Assembly: GCA_036245525.1 (NCBI GenBank)
Contig: BTPG01000002.1
Coordinates: 166,491,501-166,555,500, forward strand
Direction of reading: 5' to 3'
Source: Semisulcospira habei
Lineage: Eukaryota > Mollusca > Gastropoda > Semisulcospiridae
Length of the DNA: 64,000 nucleotides
Shown here piece by piece: positions 1 through 16,157 of this stretch. Both the position numbers and the translations under genes were made by a program. Under the pieces are notes generated by a model. The model saw only the letters and a program-made list of their open reading frames with translations, was not told where the DNA came from and did no database searches. The first letter of the stretch is position 1. Every line of letters starts with the position of its first letter.

Positions 1-470
1 AATACCTGTCACTGGTGAGTCCTCCGGCAGGACGAGACAAACAAGACGAAGACGAACCGGAGGGGTCTTCTGATGAGTAGCAGCCGTGGTCACAAGTCTC
101 TCGGGACACCCACACCCAGGAACACTGGCCGTGGTCTTGCAGGGAGGGTAAAACAACCCTCACACAGCTTGTCAAGGGCTCCAAACGAGGCCGCACCCTG
201 ACCCAGACTCCCACTTCGCTGGCTAACTCCGCTGACTGACTGTAATATCCTTCTGCTACCTTGCAGTTTAACTTTACTTCTGAACACTGTTCGGTTAAAG
301 CTACTTGGCTAAAGCGTGCAACCGCTGTACTCGCTCACTGTTAAGCTTGCTGCACGGGCTTTACGATTACGCTCACACTACATTTATTAACTTCCCTAAA
401 CTAAGGCTATTTACAGAATTCGGCGATCTACATTTATTAACAAAAAAACGACTTGGCGAAAAAATAAAAC
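1..470. other. No recognised feature
   Basis: I see no convincing gene or repeat here. Short open frames on both strands lack recognisable domains or splice context. The LINE fragment that follows begins near 474-490. Confidence 0.4.
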
Positions 471-473
471 AAC

Positions 474-1123
474 ATGTCACATCCGTTACGTGACACCCCC
501 ATCTCCCTCTCTGACTCGGCCAAGAACCTCGGCCTTATCCTCGATTCCTCTCTTCCTATGACCAGCAGCGTCTCCGCCACGGCCCAGGCAAGCTATTTCC
601 ACCTCCGTCGCATCAGTCAGATCAGAAAATACCTCACCACCGAAGCTGCCACCAAACTTGCTGTCTCTCTCATATTATCGACTATTGCAACTCTCTCCTT
701 TCCGGCCTCCCTCACTCCACCACTTTCAGTCTCCAGCGCGTCCAGAACAATGCTGCCCGCCTCGTCCTCAGAAAGAAAAAATCCGACCACATCACTCCCC
801 TGCTCAAACTCCTTCACTGGCTCCCCATCCCCCAACGCATCCAATACACGACTCTGTCTCTCTGCTACAAATCCCTGAACAACTACGCTCCTACCTATCT
901 CTCCAACTTACTTCACCCCTACATTCCTTCCCGCTCCCTCCGTTCCGCCTCCGACCCTCTCCGCCTCCACATCCCCCGCACCAAACTCAGCACTTTCGGC
1001 CCCCGCTCCTTCTCCGTCTACGGTCCATCCACCTGGAACACTCTCCCACTCTCTCTCCGTCAGAAACACTCTCTCTCTTCCTTCCAATCCGCCCTCAAAA
1101 CTCACCTCTTTCAACAGTTCTAG
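474..1123 (+). mobile_element. 5'-truncated LINE 3' end (L2/CR1-like), frame-broken
   Basis: The reading frames encode the C-terminal part of a non-LTR reverse transcriptase ORF. A thumb-like segment (NLGLILDSSLPM, then YFHLRRISQIRKYL) comes first. It is followed by a segment matching the usual ending with a W/NTLPLSLRQ-type motif and SALKTHLFQQF before the stop near 1123. At least two frameshifts separate the blocks (frame changes near 690 and again by about 760), so this is a dead copy. The catalytic palm is absent. The family is known to end with an FKxxLKTHLF-type tail; assignment to L2/CR1 rather than another jockey-group clade is inference. Confidence 0.8.
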
Positions 1124-1274
1124 CACTATATCACCACACTCCCCACCCAAGCTGACTGTCGTAATGTATTTGTGGTACGTGAGTCATTGTCTAAAGCGTG
1201 CGCATGCGTGCGCGAGTTGTGAGTGCGCGCTTAGAGTTATAATTATTATAAGATAAGCGCATTATAAATACCGT

Positions 1275-1437
1275 AATTATTATTAATATGAACCTGCACA
1301 GATTTACATGTCTTTTGGTGGGTGTTCTGCTGTTTTTTGTGTGTATGTGGAGTGGGGTTGGGAGCGGGCGGTATGGCAACTATTACCATCTACGGTTCTC
1401 ATGTTGTATGCTGATGTGTATGTACAAAACCTACATT
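1275..1437. repeat. First unit of a ~245-bp tandem repeat
   Basis: This unit (AACCTGCACAGATTTACATG, then GGTGGGTGTTCTGC and TGTACAAAACCTACATT) recurs at about 2451-2603 and 2697-2850, and partly near 3155. The distance between the first two copies equals one unit plus the 907-bp LINE at 1438-2344, so the array existed before the LINE. Confidence 0.75.
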
Positions 1438-2344
1438 CTCTCTTGGCTTGACTTCGCGAACGAAGATTCTATAGGGCTTGCCCACGTCGTCTGCAGCCAT
1501 TTTCGTGACTGCGGAGGCCAATCCGGGACAGGCAGGTTCGACCGCAGTGGCTGCAGGGGAAGGTCTGGTCAGGGTTCTGAGTTACGACAACTCTGTTTTT
1601 TCTCCTGAGCTGCTTGTCCTTGAGGTTAGCTCTGCGAGAGTCCTCAAAGGAGACGGCTGCCTTGAGAATGGTGGAGCGCCAGGTGTCACGGTCCGCAGCA
1701 AGCGAAGACCACTGGCGGTGGTCGATTTGGCAGGCACTAAGTGACTTCTTGAGACCGTCTTTGTATCTCTTCTTTGGTGCTCCTCTGTCTCGGTGTCCAG
1801 TGGCGAGCTCGCCGAACAGAGTGATCTTGGGTAGGCGATGATCCTCCATCCTGGAGACGTGCCCCGCCCAGCGAAGCTGTGTCCGCAGCAGCAAAGCCTC
1901 GATGCTCAAAGTTTCCGCCTGTTCAAGGACCTCGACGTTGGTGACATAGTCACTCCAGTGAATGCTGAGGATGGTACGCAGGCAGCGCTGGTGAAAGCGT
2001 TCGAGGAGTCGTAGTTGGCTGCGGTAGAGGGTCCAGGACTCGGAACCGTACAGCAGGGTGGTGAGGACGACAGCTCTGTACACGCTGATCTTGGTGCCTT
2101 TTTTCAGCTGTTGATTGTGCCACACCTGCTTGAATAGTCGCCCGAAAGCACTGTTCGCTTTTGCCAGCCTGTTATCCAGCTCCTTGTCCAGCTTGGCGTG
2201 TGACGTGATGATGCAGCCGAGGTAGGTAAACTGGTGTACAGACTTCAGTTCAGACTCGCCGATGGTGATGTGGGGAGGGCGATGCTCTTCCTTGGGTGCT
2301 GGCTGATGAAGGACCTCTGTCTTTTTCAGACTGACCTCAAGTCC
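1438..2344 (-). mobile_element. RTE/jockey-group LINE 3' part with C-terminal C2H2 finger
   Basis: On the minus strand the frame runs from 2344 to 1469 without a stop. It reads through the post-palm region (FTYLGCIIT, YRAVVLTTLLYGSESWTL, RWAGHVSRM) and ends with a C2H2 zinc finger, FPCSHCGRTCLSRIGLRSHENGC in outline. The palm and endonuclease are missing, so it is 5'-truncated. It is flanked by an 11-bp near-perfect target duplication (AAACCTACATT at 1427-1437, AAACGTACATT at 2345-2355). The frame is intact, which suggests a fairly recent insertion. Confidence 0.88.
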
Positions 2345-2355
2345 AAACGTACATT

Positions 2356-2949
2356 ACAAACAAAATAAATAAATAATTTAAATAAATATGATAAAGTAAG
2401 TCAAAGGTACCTTGGACATATGAATGCTAAGTAAAGGATAGATTATTAACATGAACAGATGTGCATGTCTTTAGGTGGGTGTTCCGGGTGTGTGTGTATG
2501 TGGGGTGGGGTTGGGAGTGGCCGGTATGGCACATATTACTATCTATGTATGTGTATATTTTCTTGTTGTGTGCTGATGTGTATGTACAAAACCTACATTA
2601 CAAACAAACAAAAATAAATAATAAATTTAAATAAATAAAATAAGTAAGTCAACGATAGCTGGGACATATGAATGCCAAGTAAAGGAAAGATTATGAACAT
2701 GCACACATGTGCATGTCTTTTGGTGGGTGTTCTGTGGTTTTGTGTGTGTGGGGTGGGGAGCAGGTGGTATGGCACCTATTACCATATATGTGTACATGTA
2801 TGTTCTCATCTTGTATGCTGATGTGTATGTGCAAACCTACGTCGCAAACAAACAAAAATAAATAAACAAATTAATAATAAATTAAAAAAATAAATAAAAT
2901 AAGTCAGAGATACCTGGGTCATATGAATGTGCATGCGAAGTAAAGGATA
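2356..2949. repeat. Tandem repeat array, ~245-bp units
   Basis: Two further copies of the unit seen at 1275-1437 lie here (2451 and 2697). They are separated by A-rich spacers of the AAATAAATAAA type. Each unit carries the GTGCATGTCTTT / GGTGGGTGTTC block and a TGATGTGTATGTACAAA block. Confidence 0.75.
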
Positions 2950-2954
2950 GATTA

Positions 2955-3150
2955 CAGGGCCAGATCACTTACAACTGTGTGTGTGTATGGGGGTGGGGTG
3001 GGGGTGGGGGTCCAAAATTGAACTTTGTGTGCGGTTGTGCAAGCATCAACAAAATGTGCTTGTCAAGGACAATAGCATTTTTTGTTGTTGTTATGGGGGG
3101 GGGGGGGGTCCATGGACACCCCTGCCCCCCCCCCCCCAGATCCGGGCCTG
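2955..3150. mobile_element. GC-ended MITE, 5-bp TSD GATTA
   Basis: The element starts CAGGGCCAGATCACTTA and ends CCCAGATCCGGGCCTG, so the ends form an imperfect terminal inverted repeat. GATTA is duplicated on both sides (2950-2954 and 3151-3155). The interior is G-rich then C-rich (runs of 9-15). It has the same end type and TSD length as the elements at 28852 and 36847. No coding capacity. Confidence 0.75.
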
Positions 3151-3155
3151 GATTA

Positions 3156-5519
3156 TAAACATGCACAGATGTATACGTATTGAAAAAAATCTTCCTTTCC
3201 TCTCCTTGGTGGCCACCACCATACCACTGGTGATTATGTGCATCAAGGAAGTCCTTCCATCCATAAGTAAAAGGATAAATAATAAATACAAATGAATAAG
3301 TAAACACATAAATGAATCAGTAATAACTAAATAAATAAAACATGTAATATAATGGAGAGGGCTACTATCTGCATTGTGTCTCATGTAGTCCTGATAAAGC
3401 TTGATCATTGGAGTACTTGAGTGCGGATTGGTTGAATGGGTTGCAAAAACAAAAATACCTATATTTAGGTGTTCAGCTGAACATGGTGGTTTAGATGGAA
3501 ACGGTTCGGAGATGAATTTCAGTCTGCCTGGCTTGTGCCCTAAGACCAGACGGATAAGACCTAGTCAGTTTGACCAGTTAATCCCATCTCCACTAATAAA
3601 AAAGAGCAGGTCTACACATAGAGCCGTTAAGCTGGAAAACATGTTGTATGTGGACAAAACGTCTTCAGAATGTTGAAGATGGCCGGCAGACATAATGCAA
3701 AACATGCATGAAGCGAGTTTACTTTCGATGTACTTTCCACCCACAAAAGACTGAGTTCTATGGGAAAGGCTGCTTTCAAGACCAGGAGAAAATAACGCAT
3801 ATGATGTACTTCAATAATCTCTGTCTCACTTCAGGAGCAAAGTAAACCTGCATCAATCGTGCGCGTCTGATTGACTTCTCTCGAAGGCATCTCGCTGACC
3901 GCCATTTTGAAATTAGCGGCGCGAGTATGCTTACGGCATTTAAAATATTACTTTTAAAATTATTTTATCGTAAATATATATATATATACGTCTACTTTCT
4001 CCTTATTTTAATTTGCTCACTGGATTAAACTTGTAACTTGTATGATTGAAAGTTTCAATGTAATGCACAAAAAATTATTGCACCTTATCCAGGCGGTGTA
4101 CGAGGACTGCTTCCCCCCCAACAAATAGCGCTCGAAAAACACTTCTAAAAAATGTCTCCATCCTAGGGACATATATTGTTGTTATGCATAAACCATGTGG
4201 CATAAGTACTTTCGTTTCGTACCTGCAAACCAATGTTACTCTTTTGACGAACTACTTACCTCTGCGGAAATTGCGTAATCTGCTAGACTATAAGTAATTC
4301 TGCACCACCAGCTAATACTTTTACTAAGACAACTCACGTGTTCAAAATTGGAGATTTCTTCCGGTCTACCGACGAAAACAACCTACCCAAAGCAACGGAT
4401 CGCTGTGATTCTAGTGTACGCCACGGCACCTACAGTCAATTTAGACCTTCCGAGAGCGCGAGGATCCAAAAAATCTTGTGCGTCACCACCATCTATATTA
4501 TCAGCTAAGTTAGCGCACCACTGATTTTCAGCGGTTGGCCGCTGGGGCCTCGGTTCTAGAGCCCCCCAAAAAATAACTGAGGCCCCGGCAGGGGTTACAC
4601 GCACACGCATTCACGCTTGCTCGCGCACGCGCACGCGCGCGCTTACACACACTCTCCGTGTAGCTCGTGATCACTTTCTCTCAGTCTCTCTCTTATGATT
4701 TTTTTTTAATGACGTCATTTTCATTGTACTTCTTCTTTTTTACGCACTTTTGTTGTTCTTTTATTTTATTTTACGTCACATCCTTCAGTTGCCACATTCC
4801 TTCATCAATAATGAAGATAAGTAGCGACTGATCTCTATATTTGTTTGTTTGTCTATTTTGAAAATTAATATTAATATTAACGAAATATTAATAAATCGTG
4901 TTGTAACTGTCTTTTCTAAGCGTGTTTCTTTCTCCGTTGGGTTCTTCTCTGCATTTTACACGCTTGGCAGTCACCTTTTTGTCTGGTTCACGTGAAAATG
5001 AATTTTGTATACTGGGCTTAATATATCTGGGACACATTTCGGGATGTACAATCAGTCATTTCGTGAAAAAAAATTAAGAATTTGTGCGACTGTACAGCAA
5101 AATGTACACAGTCTTCGAGTTTCTTGAAAGTAAACTGTATAAGGTCAACTGTCACTAAATGATATTTGTTCTAAGATTGGTATAGAAAAGTAATTCTTTG
5201 CGGAGATATTTGCGAAAAGCGGCTTTGTGATGTCCGATGTCAAACGACCTATAATGAGGCTTCTGTTTGTTTTGGTGAACTTAGATGACAGAAAGTAAAA
5301 ACTAGTAGGCTAGAGCTCACATGCAGCTGCAAACTAGTGTATGCTAACAAAGAAGATTTCGTAGGTCTCCGTTCAAAAGCACGCATGCCCACTCCCAAAT
5401 TGCCAGCGTTGTTAGACACTGCAGATGAACTAATGGCTGCTGATCGTCAAACAAAACTTATTATTTTTCCGTTCACGCTAAGTTTTTGCAGTGGCCCTGC
5501 CTCTGAAAATACCCCCTGA
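3156..5519. other. No recognised gene; AT-rich intergenic DNA
   Basis: I see no supported gene. A CCGCCATTTTGAAA block at about 3899 resembles a YY1-type site, as in the promoters noted elsewhere in this window. No start or splice structure follows that I can support. Short TA and T runs occur at 3975-3987 and 4697-4706. Confidence 0.4.
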
Positions 5520-5900
5520 GACCGAATTTTTTTTTAAATGCTATAACAAAGTGTTCGAATGTTTGTTGGATGTGTGTTTGGACGTTTGATATTTTGGCGA
5601 GTTTTCACACACGCACACGTCCACCCCACCCCCACCCCCACCCTCACCCCCACTCCCACCCCCACCCCCACCCCCACCCCCGTTGTTTGATATTTTTGCG
5701 AGTGGTGAGAGTCCTAACACACCTTGTAGGTTTGTATGTTGGACACTTTATGTAGGTAGCAGGGGCGGATCGGGGTTGGGGTGGGGTTCCAGGCCCCTCT
5801 CCCCCCCCCCCCCACCCCTCCCCTCACCGAAAATTCTCGGAAATGCTATAACAAAGTGTTTAGATGTTTGTTGGATGGGTGACACCCAACACGCAAACAC
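5520..5900. repeat. Rearranged copy of the GC-ended MITE with C-rich tract
   Basis: Two blocks (AAATGCTATAACAAAGTGTT at about 5537 and about 5842) resemble the interior of the MITE at 28852-29231. A CAGGGGCGGATC end appears at about 5760. Between them lies a (CCCCCA)n-like tract at 5620-5682; its complement has many G4-5 runs and could form G-quadruplexes. Confidence 0.55.
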
Positions 5901-6349
5901 GCCTTCACCGGCGCCCGTAAAAGAAGCTTCTTTCGTCAACGATGACGCAAACTTTGCATGTGTCTTTCAGAAAACATTGCAAAGTACACACATTTTTATG
6001 CAAAGACGTTTTCAGCATAGTAAACTGAAAATGATTGATAGAACTGATTATTTGGACCCGCAGGTTAAATTTTACTGTATCAATGTAGTCGTTTTCCAGC
6101 CAGAACTTCACGCCCTTCACGTGGTGTATAACTTCTTTTGACCTAAATTACAGCTGTGACAAGTCTAGTCCTACTGAAATGCATACCATATTTCCTTCAG
6201 CGTTGCACTTGAAATTTTCTGAGACAAATATGTTGGATGGTTTGTTTGAAATAACCGTTTTAGCCTACAACAAGAACGACAACTCTTTGCCAGGTTGCCG
6301 ACGAATTTTTCTACATGCCAACTCGCTTGGTTTTGACTGCCTAAAATAT

Positions 6350-6545
6350 GAAACAAGATGGGATGAGCCATAACCCGCAAAGTCTCTTCCATAAGAGCCA
6401 TAATTCACAAAGTCCCTTTTATATGCGAGATGTACTCGCTGTCAAGGGTCTCTACCTGTTGTCTTTGACCTGATTCTGATTTCGAAATATATTTAAAAAA
6501 ACCTCGCAAATTTGGCAATGCGTCAGTGAGCTCATAAGTCTATTA
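6350..6545 (+). repeat. R1 repeat, 5' fragment
   Basis: This segment (AAACAAGATGGGATGAGCC, AAAGTCCCTTTTATATG, GTCAAGGGTCTCTACCTG, TTGACCTGATTCTGAT) matches the start of the R1 copies at 56360 (same strand) and 8640 (reverse complement). R1 is a dispersed non-coding repeat defined here from internal comparison only. Confidence 0.7.
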
Positions 6546-6807
6546 CTATAAGTGTGCAACGCCTTTCGAAAAAGTCGACGCCTGGTATATCGGCTGACGC
6601 GCGTTTAAAAAGGTATTTTCCAAGTGTCTATTGGAAGACAGGGTGTCGAGAGCACACTGATAAAAAGTACCGCAGGAGCCAGATAAACAAAAATCTTTTA
6701 CGTACTAAAATGTTCTTTTTTGACGTATTGGCATGTAAACGTCATGTCATGTTCTAAGCATGCAATGTTGAAAGAATACTTTTGTTATACAGTGCAGGAT
6801 TTTGCGT

Positions 6808-6912
<105 letters not shown>

Positions 6913-7445
6913 TAGGGGGAGGGGAGAGCAAATGGCTGCATAAGATACGGACAAAAAAGGGTACGATTTTGTCTTTTTGGGGGAACCTGCACAGATTTAA
7001 CAAAGTAAACACAAAACACTGTTCAACACCAGTCTCATAATTATCAGACAGACGAACCGTTACTGTCCATGTACCTTTCACACGTTGTTCCTCTTCGTCT
7101 TCGATTTTATTTTCGGATAAAATCAAGCAGCATAGAATGGCCGTATTTGTCACCATGTTGCATATTTTCTGATTACATCGCCTTGCCTAAGACAATGACG
7201 TAGTGTCGGGGATTTCTACGCAGGCTTCCCATGATGCCGGACTGATTTTTTAAGTCCCTTCTATTTATAGAAGGGATTTTTTTTTTAGGATGGGTCGCGG
7301 TGGGGCGAATTTAATAGCATGACCATGATGTCAAATGCGGGCAGGCCTTAACCTCTGACACCTGAAGTAACAAGATCAAAATTACGTCATGTCTGGTTAC
7401 GCTAACCTCGCTGCTGAACGTACATTTGGCGCGAAGCGCCGTATA

Positions 7446-7448
<3 letters not shown>

Positions 7449-7533
<85 letters not shown>
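7449..7533. repeat. (GT)n microsatellite inside R1
   Basis: Run of about 42 GT units, next to the GCGCGAAGCGCCGTATATG block of R1. Other R1 copies have short CA-rich tracts at the same place (57977, 40110), so the repeat grew from a seed in R1. Confidence 0.95.
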
Positions 7534-7535
<2 letters not shown>

Positions 7536-7937
7536 CAAGAGAATGTCCGATATTGCTGTACGCACAAGCTTGAAACTTGGCGAAATACTTTATTCAAGGG
7601 GTGGCTAAGAGAGCCTCCGAGCATAATGTAATTGGGTGTCTCATTGAGGACATAAAAGAAAGTTTATAGAAAGTTGGTTGACCCAGATTTGAGTCCGTAA
7701 TTTTTGTCATATTTACTTTAAATTTTGGATATAGATAGTTTGCAGAAAGACATTAGATGAGATCGTTAGCCAGCTTTGTACCCTTTCAACGTCTTCAGTA
7801 AAAATTAATTCTTTTCGGAAAAAAATTAAAACAGTAAAAAAAAAAAAAAAAAGTGACATCTGGAGAAAGTCAGAGAGTGACGGTGACGTAAAAAAAGCAA
7901 CTCCGTCACTACGCAGACATACTCTAATATGACTTAA

Positions 7938-8092
7938 CTCTCTCTCTCTCTCTCCCTCCTCACCTCTCTCCTCCTCTCCTCTCTCCTCTCTCCACTCTCT
8001 CCTCTCCCTCTCCATCCTCTCTCCCCTCTCTCCCTCCTCCTCTCTCTCTCCTCTCCTCTCCTCTCCTCTCTCCTCTCTCTCTCTCTCTCTCT
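7938..8092. repeat. (CT)n/(CCTCT)n tract inside R1
   Basis: Imperfect pyrimidine tract of CT, CTCC and CCTCT units. It is the R1 internal GA tract read on the opposite strand. Confidence 0.9.
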
Positions 8093-8724
8093 CAGATGCG
8101 CGCATCTCCAAGAGGCATAGATTCTCTTGCGCCCGGAGGGCGAATGAACATCTACTATGTGTCTTGATGATGTTTGGAGCGCGCGCGCACGCACGCACGC
8201 ATACGCACAGGCATACACACACATCGACGCGCTTTCAGAAGAGCATGCAGGTGTACTTAGTATATCATGTAGCTAGGTAAAGCCAACCTGATTTCACACA
8301 AATTATAGCAAGACTGAAATTATACCGTGAAATTCTAGTTTTGTCACCATTTTCGCAAGTCTTGAAGCGAAAGCGAAACTCATATCACGTTAAATATAAA
8401 ATTACGTAAAAACAAAAAATACGTCGTGACAAATGACGTTTGACAAACCGATGACGAGTATGCACTGAGTGCACCCTTTATAGAGTTCAATATGACGCAC
8501 TGGCACATCTGCGAGGCGCTTTCAGGCGATATTTCAACATCAGAATCAAGTCAAAGACAAAAGATAGAGACCCTTGACAGCGAAGACAGCTCTCATATAG
8601 AAGGGACTTTGTGTGTTATGGTTCATCCAATCTTGTTTTACTACAGAACCTTAAGTTAGGGAACATCACGCGTCGACTAAAGTTACAACATGTGCGGCCG
8701 ACGTGTTGCACACTTAAAGCAGTT

Positions 8725-10448
<1,724 letters not shown>

Positions 10449-10463
10449 GAAAGAGAGAGAGAA
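10449..10463. repeat. Short GA tract between LINE A and LINE B
   Basis: AGAAAGAGAGAGAGA separates the truncated 5' end of LINE A from the 3' tail of LINE B. Confidence 0.85.
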
Positions 10464-11894
<1,431 letters not shown>

Positions 11895-11910
11895 TATATA
11901 TATAGAGAGA

Positions 11911-11911
<1 letters not shown>

Positions 11912-11946
<35 letters not shown>

Positions 11947-13317
11947 ACGTTTTATTTACAGGGTAAAGTTTTAGGCGAAACGCCTCTCTTACAAACTGTC
12001 CTGTTACAAAATGAACATTAACAGCAAAGAGCAAGAGAAACACAATAAATCGAAACATAAAGAAATAAACTGAAAAGAAAAAACACTATACCAAAGCAAT
12101 GCAAATAATGCGTACACATCATATCAATAACAGTGAATATTTTTTTTAAAAAAGGTTTTGTAGTCCGTTCAGGTAGTAAGTTAATGTAACAAGATGTTAT
12201 ACAAACGAGTTTTGAAGGTACTGAAATGGATTTAATTTGGGGTGGTAGTTCGTTCCAGGCTTTGGCACCTGAGAACGAAAGGCTGGTTTTATATATCGAG
12301 TCTGGCCCATGGTAGCTGTAACAAACTTTGTCTCGTGTTTTGTCTTTGGCTATCTAAAAATAACATACGAAGGTAAGATGGGGCTTTACGGTTAAGAATT
12401 TTATGCATAAGTATGCAGCGATAAAATGTGAGCGGCTTGTTTAGGTTTAGCAGTCGGATGGTTCTAAAGTACAGTTAACTTTATCCCTCGACGATACAAT
12501 GAGTTAAGTTTCTTTAAATGTACCTCACTGCACCCATTCCAGATAGTGGAGCAGTAATCACAGTGTCTTAATATGGGAATGGAGAAAGAGTCTTCTAGTG
12601 TCAGTGTTAACTATTTGGTTTAGTTTTGATAGCAGGAATAGATTTTTAGATAATGCTTTTGCATGTGTTTTCGATATGTGGTTCCCAACTTAGCTGGTTA
12701 TCTACTGTGACTCCAAGCAAACGGTGTTTTTTGGTTGTTTTTTTTTAAACTTGATCAAGGGGCTCAGAGTCCAGGTATGATGTTAAAGGCAGAGACCACG
12801 TTGATGTTTGTTTTGTTTTGTTTTTGGCGTGAAGTAATCAACGTACTCTTTGTCTTTTGGACATTAATTATCATATGATTATGTTTGCTCCAGCTTGAAA
12901 CCTCATCAAGACTTTGCTGGATAACTTCTTTTATTTTTGGCACTTTGCTGTTTGATGTATATATCAGCATATAGGTCACATGTTGCACCTTGATGTGAGA
13001 TAGAGAATGGCAATTAAATCATTGATTAATATGTTGAATAACAATGGGTCCAAAATTGACCCTTGAGGAACACCACATCTTACTAAACGTTCACTCGATT
13101 AATTACCATTAAGCAAAACTGTCTGTCTTCTGTCACCTAGATAGGTTGATATCAAATGTATGGTATTGGAATTGATGTGATACATTTTTAATATTAATAT
13201 AAGATAGAGTGGTTGACTGAATCAAAGGCTTTTTTAGGTCAAAGAAAACTGCACCTTATAACTGAGAATTATTAATGGCTGTAAGCCATTTATCAATGAT
13301 ATGTGTAAGGGCAGTTC

Positions 13318-13319
<2 letters not shown>
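11912..13319 (-). mobile_element. LINE copy C, degenerate, inserted in (GA)n
   Basis: Minus-strand fragments match LINE A in order: an ALTHIIDKWLTAINN-like block and FDLKKAFDSVNHS near 13230, [15 protein letters not shown] near 13050, a thumb segment (12988-12764), and a C-terminal NxLPP-like region near 12250. Many frameshifts and stops show an older copy. The 3' end has AATAAAACG followed by TTTC and (ATC)n at 11912-11945, and GA flanks both sides. Confidence 0.82.

Positions 13320-13410
<91 letters not shown>
13320..13410. repeat. (GA)n microsatellite
   Basis: GA run of about 90 bp between the truncated 5' end of LINE C and the short LINE D fragment. Confidence 0.97.
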
Positions 13411-14000
<590 letters not shown>

Positions 14001-14569
14001 CACAAACACACACACAAGAAGCCTCAGAGTGGGTTACCTACCTTTATGTGAAAATGGGTTCCCATATTTCTATTTATTTTAGGGTTCTGAAATTGATGCG
14101 AATGTTTAGAACTCACCTTATAACTTAAAATAAAATAGACATTTTCTAGAAACAGATCCACTGGATGGAGAAAAAATGGGTTTCTACCAATAAAGTGGGT
14201 GCCTCTCACACAAAAACTGGCATTACAGTGAAAATGGGTGTCATCAGAAAATTAGGCGTCTATAATAAAGTCAAGTTCATGGAATACTTCTTTTTCACAT
14301 TCATTTTTTTTTTCAACTTAATGTGTATGTATGCATTAACATTTTTAACATTTTATTGGGCAAAATTGAATGAACACTGGACCCTAACCTTCAGATTATG
14401 ATTTTCACAAAGGAAATCTTTTACACATTGCTACGTATTGTCCTTCTGAAGCAAAACAGTTTATCATGGCATTTATGTGAGAATCAAGATAATGTATTCT
14501 GGAAATTAAGAGACATTTTTTTTATGTGCTCTGGAGTTTGAGACAAACAGCAACAGAGCATTTAGAATA
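14001..14569. other. No recognised feature
   Basis: AT-rich. A few AAAATGGG(T)TTC blocks recur in both orientations (14050, 14165, 14230). I could not define a repeat unit or gene. Confidence 0.4.
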
Positions 14570-14792
14570 TTAACCCTTATCATTCGGAATACACCAGTGT
14601 GTGCTACAAGTGTGACTAAAATAGTTCAAGGGTGGTGCCAGAATAGCTTGGCTCTCTAGGCGCCAAGCTATTCTGACACTACCCTTGAACTAAAGCCATT
14701 GGTCTATGTCCTTATCTGTAAGTACTGTAATGTAGCTTGCATATGACAGTGTACAAACTTGAAGCTTTTAGCCACAGTATGATACGGGTTAA
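14570..14792. mobile_element. H1 fold-back MITE (TTAA-ended)
   Basis: Starts TTAACCCTTATCATTC and ends ACGGGTTAA. Its centre is a long inverted repeat of AGTTCAAGGGTGGTGCCAG and AATAGCTTGGC (14618-14693). It is the same subfamily as the copy at 58131-58349. TTAA ends followed by CCC are typical of piggyBac-type MITEs; that assignment is inference. Confidence 0.85.
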
Positions 14793-15731
14793 AAAGTGTG
14801 GAAAAATACGAAAGATAGGAAAAGACTCAGAGGAAGAAACTAACACTTAAAAATGACAAAACAGAACACTGACATTAATTAATTAACTGACAACATAAGA
14901 AATCACTTGAAACTTCAGCCTTTATTAATCACATCAAAGGTGCATACATATAAAAACACAGTAATTGTTTGTAAACACTTCAAATCAAACAATCAAGAGC
15001 AGTCAAACCTTTTTCTGGCAACTTTGTGATGAGGAAAACTAGTTCTTACCTTCGGCACGTGAAGGGTTTCAGCAACTTCTGTGCCTCTATTCATAAAATG
15101 GATTGGTTGTACATTTGTTGTACATTGCTTAATGTCCCGACAGCAACAAGACTTTCTCAGGACGTGCCTGCACTGCTTGTGGAAAAAAAACTAAATAGAA
15201 TATTGAATGTATGTCGCCAGCCGGTCTAATACGCTAAATAAACCTAAGACCATTTAGCAACGCACATCCAATATCAAAAGCTACAGAAAGTGCAGACAGT
15301 AGGGAGAGTTTAAAAAATGAAAATACAGGTGAATGAACCAAGGGTAGACAGAAACACATGCCCCAGAATAGAGGGAAAACCCACCCTGTGGGGCTGACCA
15401 GGGTGACCCTGGGAACTGAAACGTAGTTAACCCCACCCAAGTCCCCCAGGGCAGACCCGGGTGGGGGTTCATAAAATGGAGAAATATACTGAGTTCTAGC
15501 AAGTGCGACAATAAAGTTTAGCTGAGTTGGTATACCTTGTCCTGTGCCTAGGTTAAACGCACCAGCAGTGCCATTGTTGCTATTTTCGCACCAGACCGGT
15601 CGCTCGGACCGGCCATGTGCACCCGATCGGTTTACAGATTGTGCTTTCTGCACCTGTAATGGGCAATCTCGGAAAAAGAATCACGTGACTGTCGTTTGAT
15701 TGCTACAAAATAACATAAATAAAGAATAAAC
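14793..15731. other. No recognised gene
   Basis: No supported coding or repeat signal. A GC-rich hairpin (ACCGGTCGCTCGGACCGG) lies at about 15595-15612. Confidence 0.4.
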
Positions 15732-16050
15732 AGGTACCCCAGTGCTGGAAGGAAGCCAGAATGATCCCAATTTTGAAGAAAGGGAAGAATAAGTCCAAAG
15801 CCCTGAGTTATCGCCCCATCAGCCTGGCAAGTTGTGTGTGCAAGACCATGGAGTGCATCATCAACAAGCTCCTGCAGTGGTACCTGGACTCCAAGAGCAT
15901 CATCGTGCCAGAGCAAGCCGGCTTCAGAAGCTACAAGAGTACAGTAGACCAGACAACATACCTTGCACAGGTCATAGAAGATGCCTTTCAAGATCAGAAG
16001 GTGACATTAGCTGCCTTTATTGACCTACAGAAGGCTTTCGACAAGGTGTG
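15732..16050 (+). mobile_element. LINE, RT fingers/palm half, split by an LTR element
   Basis: The plus frame reads VPQCWKEARMIPILKKGK, LSYRPISLASCVCKTME, VPEQAGFR, then AAFIDLQKAFDKV, the reverse-transcriptase fingers and the first catalytic block. The frame stops abruptly at 16050, where the LTR element begins. The same frame resumes at 20256 (WKDGLRVKLLRSGI). The 5' end is truncated or outside the recognisable frame. The family is a jockey-group non-LTR retrotransposon. Confidence 0.88.
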
Positions 16051-16157
16051 TGTGATGAAGCTCTATGCTCGTGCATAGTGCTCACACATTAGGGTTAGTA
16101 CGGTACGGTTTTTGTTAACGGTTTGTTTGTGCCGATAGTCCGTGGGGCCTGCTGTCC
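16051..16157 (+). repeat. Truncated 5' LTR
   Basis: These 107 bp are identical to the first 107 bp of the 3' LTR at 18971. The identity ends exactly at 16157, marking the join to the captured sequence. Confidence 0.93.

Larger units (their letters stand above)
7225..8640 (-). repeat. R1 dispersed repeat, long copy
   Basis: Read on the minus strand, this matches the R1 region at 56360-58130 block by block. It has the GTCAAGGGTCTCTATC block, a GCGCGCGCTCC hairpin region with CCAAGAGGCATAGA, a GA-rich tract (7938-8092 as CT on +), GTCTGACTTTCTCCAG, CAAAGCTGGCTAAC, GACATGACGTAATTTTG and a terminal palindrome around AAGTCCCTTCTATTTATAG at 7252-7275. A (GT)n microsatellite occupies 7449-7533. No coding capacity is evident, so it may be a long non-autonomous element. 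Confidence 0.75.

Noticed and set aside
5570..5755. His-Pro repeat frame over the C-rich tract
   Set aside because: Product of the (CCCCCA)n-like low-complexity sequence.
15234..15653. Minus-strand 139-codon frame
   Set aside because: No family features; includes a low-complexity G/C-rich stretch and no splice context.
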